Below, in pieces: positions 52,305-60,228 of a stretch of DNA of 64,000 nt. The number at the start of each line of letters is the position of its first letter. Position 1 is the stretch's first letter. The stretch is from Zeimonas arvi. Its GTDB lineage: Bacteria > Pseudomonadota > Gammaproteobacteria > Burkholderiales > Burkholderiaceae_E. Under the pieces are notes generated by a model. That model was not told the DNA's origin, made no database searches, and saw only the letters and a list, made by a program, of their open reading frames with translations. The stretch covers positions 1 through 64,000 of the forward strand of contig NZ_VDUY01000006.1 of NCBI RefSeq assembly GCF_008039575.1. Reading direction: 5' to 3'. The position numbers and the translations under genes are program-made.

Positions 52305-53857
52305 GGAACGTCCTCTTCATCATGTGCGACCAGCTCCGGTGGGACCACCTGGGCTGCTATGGCCACCCCTGGCTGCGCACGCCGAATCTCGATGCGCTTG
52401 CCGCGCGCGGGGTCCGCTTCGACCGGGCCTTCGTGAACAGCGGCGTGTGTGGCCCGTCGCGGATGAGCTACTACACCGGGCGCTACCCGAGCAGCCATGG
52501 CGCCACCTGGAACCGCGTGCCGCTGCCGATCGGGGAGGTCACGCTCGGCGAGTACCTTCGCGGGGCGGGTCGCAAGCTGGTGCTGGCCGGCAAGACCCAC
52601 GTGATGATCGACCGGGTCGGGCTCGATCGCTTGCGGATCGACGGCGAGTCGGAGCTCGGCACGCTGCTCGCCCGGGGCGGCTTCGAGGAGATCGATCGCT
52701 ACGATGGCCATCACACCCCGGGCGACGAAAGCGGCTACCCGGCCTTCCTTCGGCGCAATGGCTACCTGGGCGACGATCCCTGGAGCGATTACGTGATCTC
52801 CGGGGTCGACGCCGGCGGGAAGGTCGTCAGCGGCTGGCACATGCGCAACGTCGGCCTGCCGGCCCGGGTCAAGGCGGCGCACTCCGAGACCGCCTACATG
52901 ACCGACCAGGCCCTGGGCTTCATGAAGCGCATGGGCGACGAACCCTGGGTGCTGCACCTGAGCTACGTCAAGCCGCACTGGCCCTACATGGCGCCCGCCC
53001 CCTACCACGCGGTGTTCACTCCGGACCAGTGCCTGCCCGTGGTGCGAAGCGAGGACGAGCTGGTGGATCCGCATCCGGTCGTGGCCGCGTACCGGCAGAG
53101 CGAGGAGAGCGTCAGCTTCCAGATGGACGCCTGCATCCGCACGGTTCGGCCTGCCTACCAAGGCCTCATCCGGCAGCTCGACGACGAGCTCGGCCGGCTC
53201 TTCGAATACATGGAGCGACGCGGGCTGTTCGCGAACACGCTGGTCGTCTTCACCTCCGACCACGGGGACTTCCTCGGCGATCACTGGCTGGGCGAGAAGG
53301 AGCTGTTTCACGACACGGTGCAGCGGGTGCCCTTCATCGTCTGCGATCCGGATCCCGCGGCGGATGCGACCCGGGGCACGCACTGCGACGCCTTCGTCGA
53401 GGGCGTGGACCTGGTGCCCACGGTGCTCGACGCGCTGGAGCTGGACATCCCCGCGCATCGGATCGAGGGCGAGAGCATCCTGCCCTGGTTGCGCGACCCG
53501 GCGAATGCATCGCGCAAGGATGCGGTGTTCTCCGAGCTCGACTACAGCTTCAAGGCCGCCAGGCGGCGCCTTGGCCGCGAGGTCGACAGGTGCTACGCGT
53601 GGTCGGTGCGCACGCCGCGCTGGCGATACGTCTACTGGCTGGACGCGCCCGAGCAGCTCTTCGACCTGGAGCGGGACCCGGAGGAGTTCCACGACCTCGG
53701 CCGAGACGAGTCGACGGTCGAAACCAGGCGCGAGTTGCGTGGTCGGCTGCTCGACTGGTTCACGCGGCGAAAGCGCAGGACTTCGGTGTCGCACGACTTC
53801 GTCGAGGCGGGCACCGACCGCCACAAGCAGGCGGGCGTGTTCTTCGGGCAATGGTAG
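52301..53857 (+). CDS. sulfatase/phosphonate monoester hydrolase family enzyme
   Basis: The 518-residue alkaline-phosphatase-superfamily hydrolase has MCDQLRWDHLGCYG (metal Asp), the formylglycine motif GVCGPSRMSYYTGRY (Cys50-G-P-S-R), KTHVM, HTP and TSDHGDFLGDH (metal Asp/His). The VCGPSR context and Arg/Tyr-rich C-terminus resemble phosphonate monoester hydrolases and arylsulfatases. There is no signal peptide, so it is cytoplasmic. It is coupled to a Bug binding protein. A perfect 14-bp hairpin follows the stop. Confidence 0.9.
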   Translation: MRNVLFIMCDQLRWDHLGCYGHPWLRTPNLDALAARGVRFDRAFVNSGVCGPSRMSYYTGRYPSSHGATWNRVPLPIGEVTLGEYLRGAGRKLVLAGKTHVMIDRVGLDRLRIDGESELGTLLARGGFEEIDRYDGHHTPGDESGYPAFLRRNGYLGDDPWSDYVISGVDAGGKVVSGWHMRNVGLPARVKAAHSETAYMTDQALGFMKRMGDEPWVLHLSYVKPHWPYMAPAPYHAVFTPDQCLPVVRSEDELVDPHPVVAAYRQSEESVSFQMDACIRTVRPAYQGLIRQLDDELGRLFEYMERRGLFANTLVVFTSDHGDFLGDHWLGEKELFHDTVQRVPFIVCDPDPAADATRGTHCDAFVEGVDLVPTVLDALELDIPAHRIEGESILPWLRDPANASRKDAVFSELDYSFKAARRRLGREVDRCYAWSVRTPRWRYVYWLDAPEQLFDLERDPEEFHDLGRDESTVETRRELRGRLLDWFTRRKRRTSVSHDFVEAGTDRHKQAGVFFGQW

Positions 53858-53858
53858 G

Positions 53859-53891
53859 GCGCGAACCGGTCCCCGACGGACCGGTTCGCGC
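53859..53891. terminator. strong 14-bp perfect hairpin
   Basis: GCGCGAACCGGTCC (53859-53872) pairs perfectly with its reverse complement at 53878-53891 around a 5-base loop, two bases after the hydrolase stop and just before the convergent pseudogene stop. There is no T run. It may be a bidirectional termination structure. Confidence 0.65.
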
Positions 53892-53897
53892 AGGGCA

Positions 53898-54380
53898 TCA
53901 CTTGATGCCGATCGAGGCGACTTCGGGCGTGACCGAGTCGCTTTCCGAGGTCAGCCGCACCCGAAGCTTCAGGTAGCGCCCGACGACCCCTGTCGACTCG
54001 GTGTCGTTCTGCACTTCGACGCAGTCGAGCGCGCCGAGCGAGACCTTGTCGTTGGCAGTCCTGATCTCGAAGGCGGCGGCGGTCTTGTCGGGCAAGACCT
54101 GGGCGAAGGTCCACACGAATCTTCGTCCAGGCAAAGTCCGCTTCGCCGCCGTCGAAGGTCGCTTCCCAGGTTCCCTGCCGGTTGGTGATCGTGCGCACCA
54201 CGCGGCCGGTCATGTCGCTGTAGTTGTATGGAGACTGTCCGACAGGGAAGGTGTCGACCACGGCATTCGCGGGGTCTGCGGCGAGCGTGATCCGGCAGGA
54301 CCGCTCCCGACCGTGCAGTTCGCGATCCGGGCACTGCCGGGCCCGGATTCCGCGGCACGCGCCAGCCGATGCTATCGTTG
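53898..54380 (-). pseudogene. frameshifted C-terminal remnant of a secreted beta-rich protein
   Basis: On the minus strand a frame with ITLAADPANAVVDTFPVGQS, YNYSDMTGRVVRTITNRQG and TWEATFDGGEADFAWTKI is continued, after a +1 shift near 54120-54145, by VWTFAQVLPDKTAAAFEIRT, ANDKVSLGALDCVEVQNDTE and VGRYLKLRVRLTSESDSVTP, ending EVASIGIK at 53898. The two halves join naturally in topic and composition (Asp/Thr-rich extracellular beta strands), but one base is missing or extra. No start codon or signal peptide remains upstream. The upstream part runs into the kinase promoter. It is probably the end of a large surface protein. The family is not recognised. Confidence 0.5.
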
Positions 54381-54407
54381 GCCGATGACCGGTCGGAGAG
54401 GGATGGA

Positions 54408-56333
54408 TTGAACCCAGTCGTGCTTCGCGTGCTGTTGGTCGACGAGGACCTCGATCAGGCGGCTGCCTTCCGCGACGCGCTCCGGCGCGCCTACGCGGAG
54501 CGAGCCGAGCTGGTGCATTTCGTTCGCTGCGTCGATGCGCGCGAGGCGCTGGTCCGTGATGACGCCTCGGGCGTCGACGTCGCCTTCGTGGGGTGCCGCG
54601 GCGCCGAGCTCGCGCTGGGCCTGGTCCGAGTGGTGCGGGCGCGCCACCCGCTGCTGCCGCTGGTCGTCCTGGTCGACGTGCCGGCCGGCCCGGGGGCGCA
54701 AGCCGCGATCGACGATGCCGACATCGCTGCGCTTCACGCCGGCGCCGACGACTCGCTGAACCGCGAGGCGCTCGATGCGGGCACGCTGGCCCGGGTGACG
54801 CGTTATGCGCTCGAGCGCGCGAAATCCAACCGGCGCCTGCTGGAGTCCGAGCAACGCTACCGCGCGCTGTTCGAGGCCCACCCGCTGCCGTTGTGGTTGT
54901 ACGAGCCGGGCAGCCTGCGGATCGTGGACGTGAACCCGGCGGCGGTCGAGAAATACGGCTGGTCGCGCGAGGAGCTGCAGGGCATGACGCTTCGCGACCT
55001 GCGCGATCCGGCCGAGATTCCCGCGCTGGAGTCGGCGCTCGCCGATCCCGACGCGATCCGGCAGGGCGGGCCGTGGCGTCATCGGACCCGGTCGGGCGAG
55101 GAGATCATGGTGTACACCTTCGGGCGCCCCGTGGAGATCGACGGTCGCAAGCTGCGGCTGGTGGCGCCGGTGGACCGGACCGGCGAGTACCGGGCGGTCG
55201 AGGCGCTGCGGCAGGCCAACGAGCTTCTGGAGCGGCGGGTGGCGGCGCGCACCGAGCAGCTGGAGGCCAGCGAGCGGCGTTACCGCACGCTGGCCGAGCT
55301 CGCGCCGCAGGTGGTGTGGAGCGCGGACACCGACGGCCGGCTCACCTACCTGAACCGGGCCTGGTATGCGATGGTCGGCGGCGCCCCGCCGGACTGGCTC
55401 GGCCTGGGCTGGTTCGCAGCCGTCCACCCCGACGACCTCGAAGACGTGCGCAAGTCCTTCTTCGAGGCGCGCGCGGGGGCGAGGTCGATGCAGGGCAAGC
55501 GCCGGATCCGTGCCCGCGAGGGCGGCTGGCGGACCACGCTGTACTACGCGGCGCCTGTCCCCGGCCCGGACGGGCGAATCGACCAGTGGATCGGGGTCGA
55601 CACCGACATCACCGAGCTCGAGCGCAACCGCGAGCTGATCGAGCAGGCCAACGCCGACCTCGAGGCCTTCTCCTACGCGGTGTCGCACGACCTGCGCGCG
55701 CCGCTGCACGTGATCCAGGGCTTCAGCGAGGCGCTGCTCAACGGCGAGGTCGGTTCGGTCGACGACAAGGCGTGCGAGTACCTCGGGCGCGTGGTGGCCA
55801 ACACGCAGAAGATGGGCCAGCTGATCCAGGACATCCTGCGCTTGTCGCGGGTCACCCGCGAGCCGCTGGACTGTTCGGACTTCGACATGATGGTCCTGGC
55901 GCGCGAGGCGATGGCCGGCGCGCAGGCCCGCTACCCCGGGCGGGAGTTGGCCTTCGAGGCGCCCGGCAGTCACTGGGTGCGCGCCGATCGCAGGTTGCTC
56001 GGCATCGTGCTCGACAACCTGTTCGACAACGCGCTGAAGTTCTCGGCGCGCCGGGCGGTGGCGCGGATAGGCTTCGCGGCACGGGCGCTGCCGCATGGCG
56101 TGTCCGAGTTCGAAGTGCGCGACAACGGGGTGGGCCTTCCGGCGCCCTGGCGCGATCCGAGCTTCGGCAGCTTCCAGCGCCTGCATTCCGGAACCGAGTT
56201 CCCCGGCAACGGGATCGGCCTGGCCACGGTGGCGCGCATCGTGCGGCGGCATGGCGGCCGGCTCGAGGCCGACGGCGCGCCCGACGGCGGCGCGAGCTTC
56301 CGCTTCACGCTCGCGGCCCCGGAGGGCGCGTGA
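54408..56333 (+). CDS. PAS-domain sensor histidine kinase with N-terminal pseudo-receiver
   Basis: The 641-residue protein has a receiver-like fold (about 5-135), two PAS domains (about 148-255 and 290-403), HisKA with SHDLRAPL (His427) and HATPase_c with LDNLFDNALKFS, DNGVGLP and GNGIGLA. The receiver keeps the acidic pair LLVDEDLD but has FVGCRG where the phosphoacceptor Asp should be, and lacks the Lys, so it is not phosphorylated by the usual route. There is no membrane segment. The TTG at 54408 has GGAGAGG upstream. No partner response regulator is adjacent. Confidence 0.9.
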   Translation: MNPVVLRVLLVDEDLDQAAAFRDALRRAYAERAELVHFVRCVDAREALVRDDASGVDVAFVGCRGAELALGLVRVVRARHPLLPLVVLVDVPAGPGAQAAIDDADIAALHAGADDSLNREALDAGTLARVTRYALERAKSNRRLLESEQRYRALFEAHPLPLWLYEPGSLRIVDVNPAAVEKYGWSREELQGMTLRDLRDPAEIPALESALADPDAIRQGGPWRHRTRSGEEIMVYTFGRPVEIDGRKLRLVAPVDRTGEYRAVEALRQANELLERRVAARTEQLEASERRYRTLAELAPQVVWSADTDGRLTYLNRAWYAMVGGAPPDWLGLGWFAAVHPDDLEDVRKSFFEARAGARSMQGKRRIRAREGGWRTTLYYAAPVPGPDGRIDQWIGVDTDITELERNRELIEQANADLEAFSYAVSHDLRAPLHVIQGFSEALLNGEVGSVDDKACEYLGRVVANTQKMGQLIQDILRLSRVTREPLDCSDFDMMVLAREAMAGAQARYPGRELAFEAPGSHWVRADRRLLGIVLDNLFDNALKFSARRAVARIGFAARALPHGVSEFEVRDNGVGLPAPWRDPSFGSFQRLHSGTEFPGNGIGLATVARIVRRHGGRLEADGAPDGGASFRFTLAAPEGA

Positions 56334-56363
56334 TGATCGGCCCCGACCCCGGATGAACCCCGA

Positions 56364-56397
56364 CCCCACATGAGCCACGACCCCACATGAGCCACGA
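56364..56397 (+). repeat. 17-bp tandem duplication creating a six-codon minicistron before metC
   Basis: CCCCACATGAGCCACGA occurs twice in tandem (56364-56380, 56381-56397). Each copy has an ATG. The first (56370) opens a six-codon frame (MSHDPT) ending in a TGA at 56388-56390 that overlaps the second ATG (56387), the metC start. Such an ATGA overlap favours re-initiation. There is no good Shine-Dalgarno. Confidence 0.7.
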
Positions 56398-57640
56398 CGA
56401 CGAAAGCCCTGCACCCGCCGCCCGTACCCGGGTGGTCGATGCCGGCCGCCGCTTCGAAACGCGGATCGCCACCGCCAACCTTCCCGTCTCGCGCGCCTCG
56501 ACCGTGCTGTTCGGCTCCTTGGTCGAGGCCGATGCGGCAGGCCAGGCGACCGGCCGGGGCGAGCGCCACGCCACCACCTACGCCACCGCGGGCACGCCGG
56601 GCACGCTGGCCCTGGCCGATGCGCTGGCCGAGGTGGAGGCGCCCGGTCACGCCTGCCGCGCAGCGCTGATGCCCTCGGGGCTGTCGGCGATCTCGACCGC
56701 GCTGCTCGCCTTCCTGTCGCCGGGCGACCACCTGCTGGTGTCCGACTCGGTGTACGGGCCCACCCGTGCCTTCTGCGACGGCATGCTCGCGCGCTACGGC
56801 GTGCGCACCGAGTACTACGACCCGACGATCGGCGCGGGCATCGCCGCGCTGATCCGGCCCGAGACCCGGATCGTCTACCTCGAAAGCCCGGGCAGCTACA
56901 CCTTCGAGATCCAGGACGTCCCGGCGATCTGCGCCGAGGCGCGCGCGCGCGGTGTGCTCACGATGATCGACAACGCGTGGGCGTCGCCGGTCTTTTCGCG
57001 CCCTTTCGACTGGGGCGTCGATGCGTCCATCCTGCCGCTGACCAAGTACTGGGGCGGCCACTCCGACCTGCTGATGGGCGCGGTCGTGATACGCGAGGAA
57101 CTCTGGCCCAAGCTCTGGACCGCGGTGCGCCAGCTCGGCGTGTGCGTGGGCGGCGACGACGCCTGGCTGGTGCTGCGCGGCCTGCGCACCGCCGAGGTCC
57201 GGATGCGCGCGCACGAGGCATCGGCGCTGAAGGTGGCGCGCTGGCTTGCGGAGCGGCCCGAGGTGGCGTCGGTGCTGCATCCGGCGCTGCAGACCCATCC
57301 GCAGCACGGGCTTTGGAAGCGCGATTTCGGCGGGTCGAGCGGCCTGTTCTCCTTCGAGCTGCGGCCCGGGGCCTTCGGCGCCGATGCCGGCGCGGTGCCG
57401 CGTGGCCTGGCGGCGCTTTGCGAGCGGCGGCGGCACTTCGGGATCGGCTATTCCTGGGGCGGCTACGAGAGCCTGATCATGCCGGCGAAGATCGGCAGCC
57501 TGCGCACGGCCAGGGCCTGGCAGGGGGGGCCGCTGGTGCGGGTGCACATCGGGCTCGAGGACACCGACGACCTGATCGCGGACCTGCAACGGGGGTTCGA
57601 GGCCATGCGCCGCGCGCGCGGCGAAGCGCCGCAGGACTGA
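56387..57640 (+). CDS. metC: cystathionine beta-lyase
   Basis: The 417-residue Cys/Met-metabolism PLP enzyme reads YATAGTPGTLALADALAEVE, MPSGLSAISTALLAFLSPGD, VYGPTRAFCD, LESPGSYTFEIQD, IDNAWASPVFSRPFDWGVDA, and PLP Lys220 in PLTKYWGGHSDLLMG. It cleaves cystathionine to homocysteine, pyruvate and ammonia. The start at 56387 is the second of two tandem ATGs. It follows the kinase gene by 54 bases. MetC-type sequence features are clear, though related PLP gamma/beta-lyases cannot be fully excluded. Confidence 0.9.
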   Translation: MSHDDESPAPAARTRVVDAGRRFETRIATANLPVSRASTVLFGSLVEADAAGQATGRGERHATTYATAGTPGTLALADALAEVEAPGHACRAALMPSGLSAISTALLAFLSPGDHLLVSDSVYGPTRAFCDGMLARYGVRTEYYDPTIGAGIAALIRPETRIVYLESPGSYTFEIQDVPAICAEARARGVLTMIDNAWASPVFSRPFDWGVDASILPLTKYWGGHSDLLMGAVVIREELWPKLWTAVRQLGVCVGGDDAWLVLRGLRTAEVRMRAHEASALKVARWLAERPEVASVLHPALQTHPQHGLWKRDFGGSSGLFSFELRPGAFGADAGAVPRGLAALCERRRHFGIGYSWGGYESLIMPAKIGSLRTARAWQGGPLVRVHIGLEDTDDLIADLQRGFEAMRRARGEAPQD

Positions 57641-57647
57641 ACGGGCG

Positions 57648-59366
57648 CTACTCGCGGCCGGTGCACAGGTATTCGAGCAGGGTGGCTTCGCGCAGCGCGC
57701 TGCGCATCCGGTGGCGCGCCTCGCCGCGGCCGGCGAACAGGATGCGGTCCCGGAGGGCCAGCGGGGTGTCGCCGTTGGGCAGCAGGGTCTCGCTGCCGTC
57801 GCGCAGCAGCATCAGCGTCTGGGCGGGCAGGCGGTCCTGCCGGTTGCGCGGGTCGCGCAGCAGGTCGCCCAGCGTCGGCGGCCGGGCGCCGGAGGCGAGG
57901 CGCGCGCTCACCGCCGGCGCCTCGGTCTCGTCGAGCCGGATCGTCCAGGCCCGCGGCGAGCGGGTGCCGACACGCTTGCGCAACTGGTGGATCGCCTCGT
58001 CGGCCCAGGCGTCGTTCTTGCCGCGCACGACAGCCAGGAAACGGTCGAGCAGCGGCGTGGTGAGCAGGCCCACGCACTCGTCGGCGATGATCTCGCTGGG
58101 TTTCATGACCATGTCGGCGCGGAAGGCGTCGAACAGGACCTGGTTGGCAGCGTCGTTCTGGCGCAGAACGACGAAGATCTTCGGATTGCGCGCACGGGCG
58201 AGCGCGGCGATCGCCAGGTTGGTGATGTCGCTGTCGGCGGCCGCCACCAGGCCCACCGCGTCATCGATGCCGGCGCGGGCGAGCACCTCGGTCTCGGTGC
58301 CCACGCCGCGCAGCCGCGCGGGCAGGCCCTCGGCCGGATCGGCGTCGCCGTCCTCGTGGGCAGGATCCACCGCGGTGACCTGAAGGCCTTCGGCGATCAG
58401 CCGCCGGGCCACCGCGTGGCCGAAGCGGCCGTGCCCGCAGACCACCCAGGGGCCCCGCGGCGGCTGATGCTCCTTCTCGAGTTCGGCGTCGACCGGCGCG
58501 GTGAGCCAGCTCAGCAGGCGGTAGCAGCCGGGCTCGCGCATCGCGAGGACCAGTTGCTCGGCGAAGGTGTCGAAAGGGCTGATCACGTGATGGGTGCCGA
58601 AGGCGCGCATGCTGGCCACGGTGCGGGGCGACTGCGCGCCGGCGATTACCGGCACGCTGCGGTTGAGCAGCCGCGCGGTGGTGGCGATGGCCAGGTTCGA
58701 CTCGTCGTCGGGGGTGAGCGCCAGCACGCCGCGGCACAGCGGATGCCGCAGGCCGGCGGTGAGCAGCGCCTGGGGCAGCGCCGCGTCCGCGTGCAGGACG
58801 GGCGGGTCCAGCCGAAGGTCCTCGAGTTCGAGCTCGGTGATGCGCCGCTCGTCCTTCTCGACGATCACGAATCGCATGTCGCGCCGGTCGAGCAGGCGGG
58901 CCATGCGCTGGCCGGTGTCGCCGGCGCCGCAGATCAGGTGGAAAGGCTCGCGCATCCGGCGCACCTGTCCGGCCAGGCGGATCTGGCCGACGGCCCGCTG
59001 GAAGGCCTGGTCCTGGAACAGCGACAGCGCGTTCAGCAGCGCGTAGGTCCAGGAGATGACCGTCAGGTGGATCACGACCATGGCCCAGAGCCGCTGCGCG
59101 TCGGAGAAGGCGCCGGGCAGCTCGCCGAAGCCGATCGTGGTGGCGGTGTAGCTGACGAAGTACAAGGCGTGAAAGAAGCTCAGCGGCGGCGCCGGCGAGC
59201 CGTCGGCGTTCACGCCAGGAATCAGCGTGAGGCCGAACACCGACACCGCGTAGGACAGCACGATCACGATCAGCGGCGTGCGAAGCCGCCGCAGGACCAT
59301 CAGCAGGACGCTCCGGGCGGCCAGCCCGGAGCGTTCGCCCGAAGCCTCGGGGCTTCGCTCGGCCAT
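57648..59366 (-). CDS. potassium channel-like protein with two RCK/TrkA-N domains
   Basis: The 572-residue protein has two helices flanking the selectivity filter TTIGFGE (76-82), then RCK domain 1 (LICGAGDTGQRMARLLDRR, about 143-290) and RCK domain 2 (VVCGHGRFGHAVARRLIAEG, about 308-455). A C-terminal TrkA-C-like region (about 480-560) follows. TIGFGE is a variant of TVGYGD. The RCK domains bind nucleotides or cations and gate the pore. It is the third gene of a minus-strand set after thioredoxin and DUF6394. Confidence 0.9.
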   Translation of the reverse strand: MAERSPEASGERSGLAARSVLLMVLRRLRTPLIVIVLSYAVSVFGLTLIPGVNADGSPAPPLSFFHALYFVSYTATTIGFGELPGAFSDAQRLWAMVVIHLTVISWTYALLNALSLFQDQAFQRAVGQIRLAGQVRRMREPFHLICGAGDTGQRMARLLDRRDMRFVIVEKDERRITELELEDLRLDPPVLHADAALPQALLTAGLRHPLCRGVLALTPDDESNLAIATTARLLNRSVPVIAGAQSPRTVASMRAFGTHHVISPFDTFAEQLVLAMREPGCYRLLSWLTAPVDAELEKEHQPPRGPWVVCGHGRFGHAVARRLIAEGLQVTAVDPAHEDGDADPAEGLPARLRGVGTETEVLARAGIDDAVGLVAAADSDITNLAIAALARARNPKIFVVLRQNDAANQVLFDAFRADMVMKPSEIIADECVGLLTTPLLDRFLAVVRGKNDAWADEAIHQLRKRVGTRSPRAWTIRLDETEAPAVSARLASGARPPTLGDLLRDPRNRQDRLPAQTLMLLRDGSETLLPNGDTPLALRDRILFAGRGEARHRMRSALREATLLEYLCTGRE

Positions 59367-59379
59367 CGGCAGCGCTCCG

Positions 59380-59763
59380 TCAGCGCCGCAGCGCGAGCGT
59401 CTCGCCGATCAGCAACAGGACCGACACGACGTTGGCGAACAGCGCACCGGCAGCCAGCGAGACCACGCTGGCGGTGGCGCCGCCGGTGAGGCCGTCTCCC
59501 GACACGTGGACCGCCCAGGTCCAGGCCAGCGCCGCCAGGATCAGCTGCAGGTCGGCGACCAGGCTGGTGGCCAGGTGCACCGCGCCGACCTGGGTGCGGT
59601 CGCCGAACTTCATGATCGTGGCGATCAGGTTCACCACGATCGCCGCGAAGAGCTCGGAGACATGGTGGTGCGCCGGATTGTCGATGTCGCCGTAGACGAA
59701 GCCGAAGTTCAGCGTGGCCGCCAGCAGGATCGAGAAGCCGAAGACGACCTTGCCCAGGCTCAT
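59380..59763 (-). CDS. DUF6394 family small membrane protein
   Basis: This 127-residue protein has four predicted membrane helices: [60 protein letters not shown] and [20 protein letters not shown]. The family is known only from proteobacterial genomes and is usually beside RCK-type channels, as here. The start overlaps the thioredoxin stop (ATGA), and it ends 13 bases before the channel gene, so the three genes form an operon. Confidence 0.8.
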   Translation of the reverse strand: MSLGKVVFGFSILLAATLNFGFVYGDIDNPAHHHVSELFAAIVVNLIATIMKFGDRTQVGAVHLATSLVADLQLILAALAWTWAVHVSGDGLTGGATASVVSLAAGALFANVVSVLLLIGETLALRR

Positions 59764-60128
59764 GCCTGCTCCCCGTAGGGACGGGCGCCGCGCTTGACCT
59801 CGGCCATGTCGAGCTCGCGGACTTGCCGCAGGATGTCGGCCAGCGCGCCCTTGGGCAGGGCGCCAGGCTGCTGGAACACGATCACCTGCTCGCGGAAGAT
59901 CATCAGCGTGGGGATCGAACGGATGCCGAAGTGCCCGGCGAGCGCCTGCTCTTCGTCGGTGTTGACCTTGACGAACCTGGCGTCGGGGTTCTCGTCGGCG
60001 ACTTCCTCGAACACCGGCGCGAAGCCCCTGCACGGGCCGCACCAGGGCGCCCAGAAATCGATGACGACGATGTCGTTGCCGGTGATGGTGCTGTCGAAGT
60101 TCTCGGCGGTCAGGGCTTCGGCGGGCAT
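59760..60128 (-). CDS. thioredoxin family protein
   Basis: The 122-residue protein has the redox centre FWAPWCGPC (Cys30, Cys33), [17 protein letters not shown] with the cis-Pro, and no signal peptide, so it is cytoplasmic. It is the first gene of the minus-strand set with DUF6394 and the channel, a conserved association that suggests redox control of ion transport. The tail [12 protein letters not shown] is longer than in TrxA. Confidence 0.92.
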   Translation of the reverse strand: MPAEALTAENFDSTITGNDIVVIDFWAPWCGPCRGFAPVFEEVADENPDARFVKVNTDEEQALAGHFGIRSIPTLMIFREQVIVFQQPGALPKGALADILRQVRELDMAEVKRGARPYGEQA

Positions 60129-60183
60129 GAGGGGCTCCGGTGGTGTGGGCGGCGCGCAGTCCGGCAGTGCAGGCGCGTGGACC

Positions 60184-60189
60184 TACAAT
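60184..60189 (+). promoter_or_regulatory. -10 box of the acyl-CoA synthetase gene
   Basis: TACAAT lies 40 bases before ATG 60229, in the 100-base gap between divergent genes. A GTAGGAG ribosome site lies 8 bases before the start. The -35 is not clear. Confidence 0.35.
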
Positions 60190-60228
60190 TATCCGGCAGC
60201 CAGGCAAAAAAAGCCGTAGGAGACCCCG

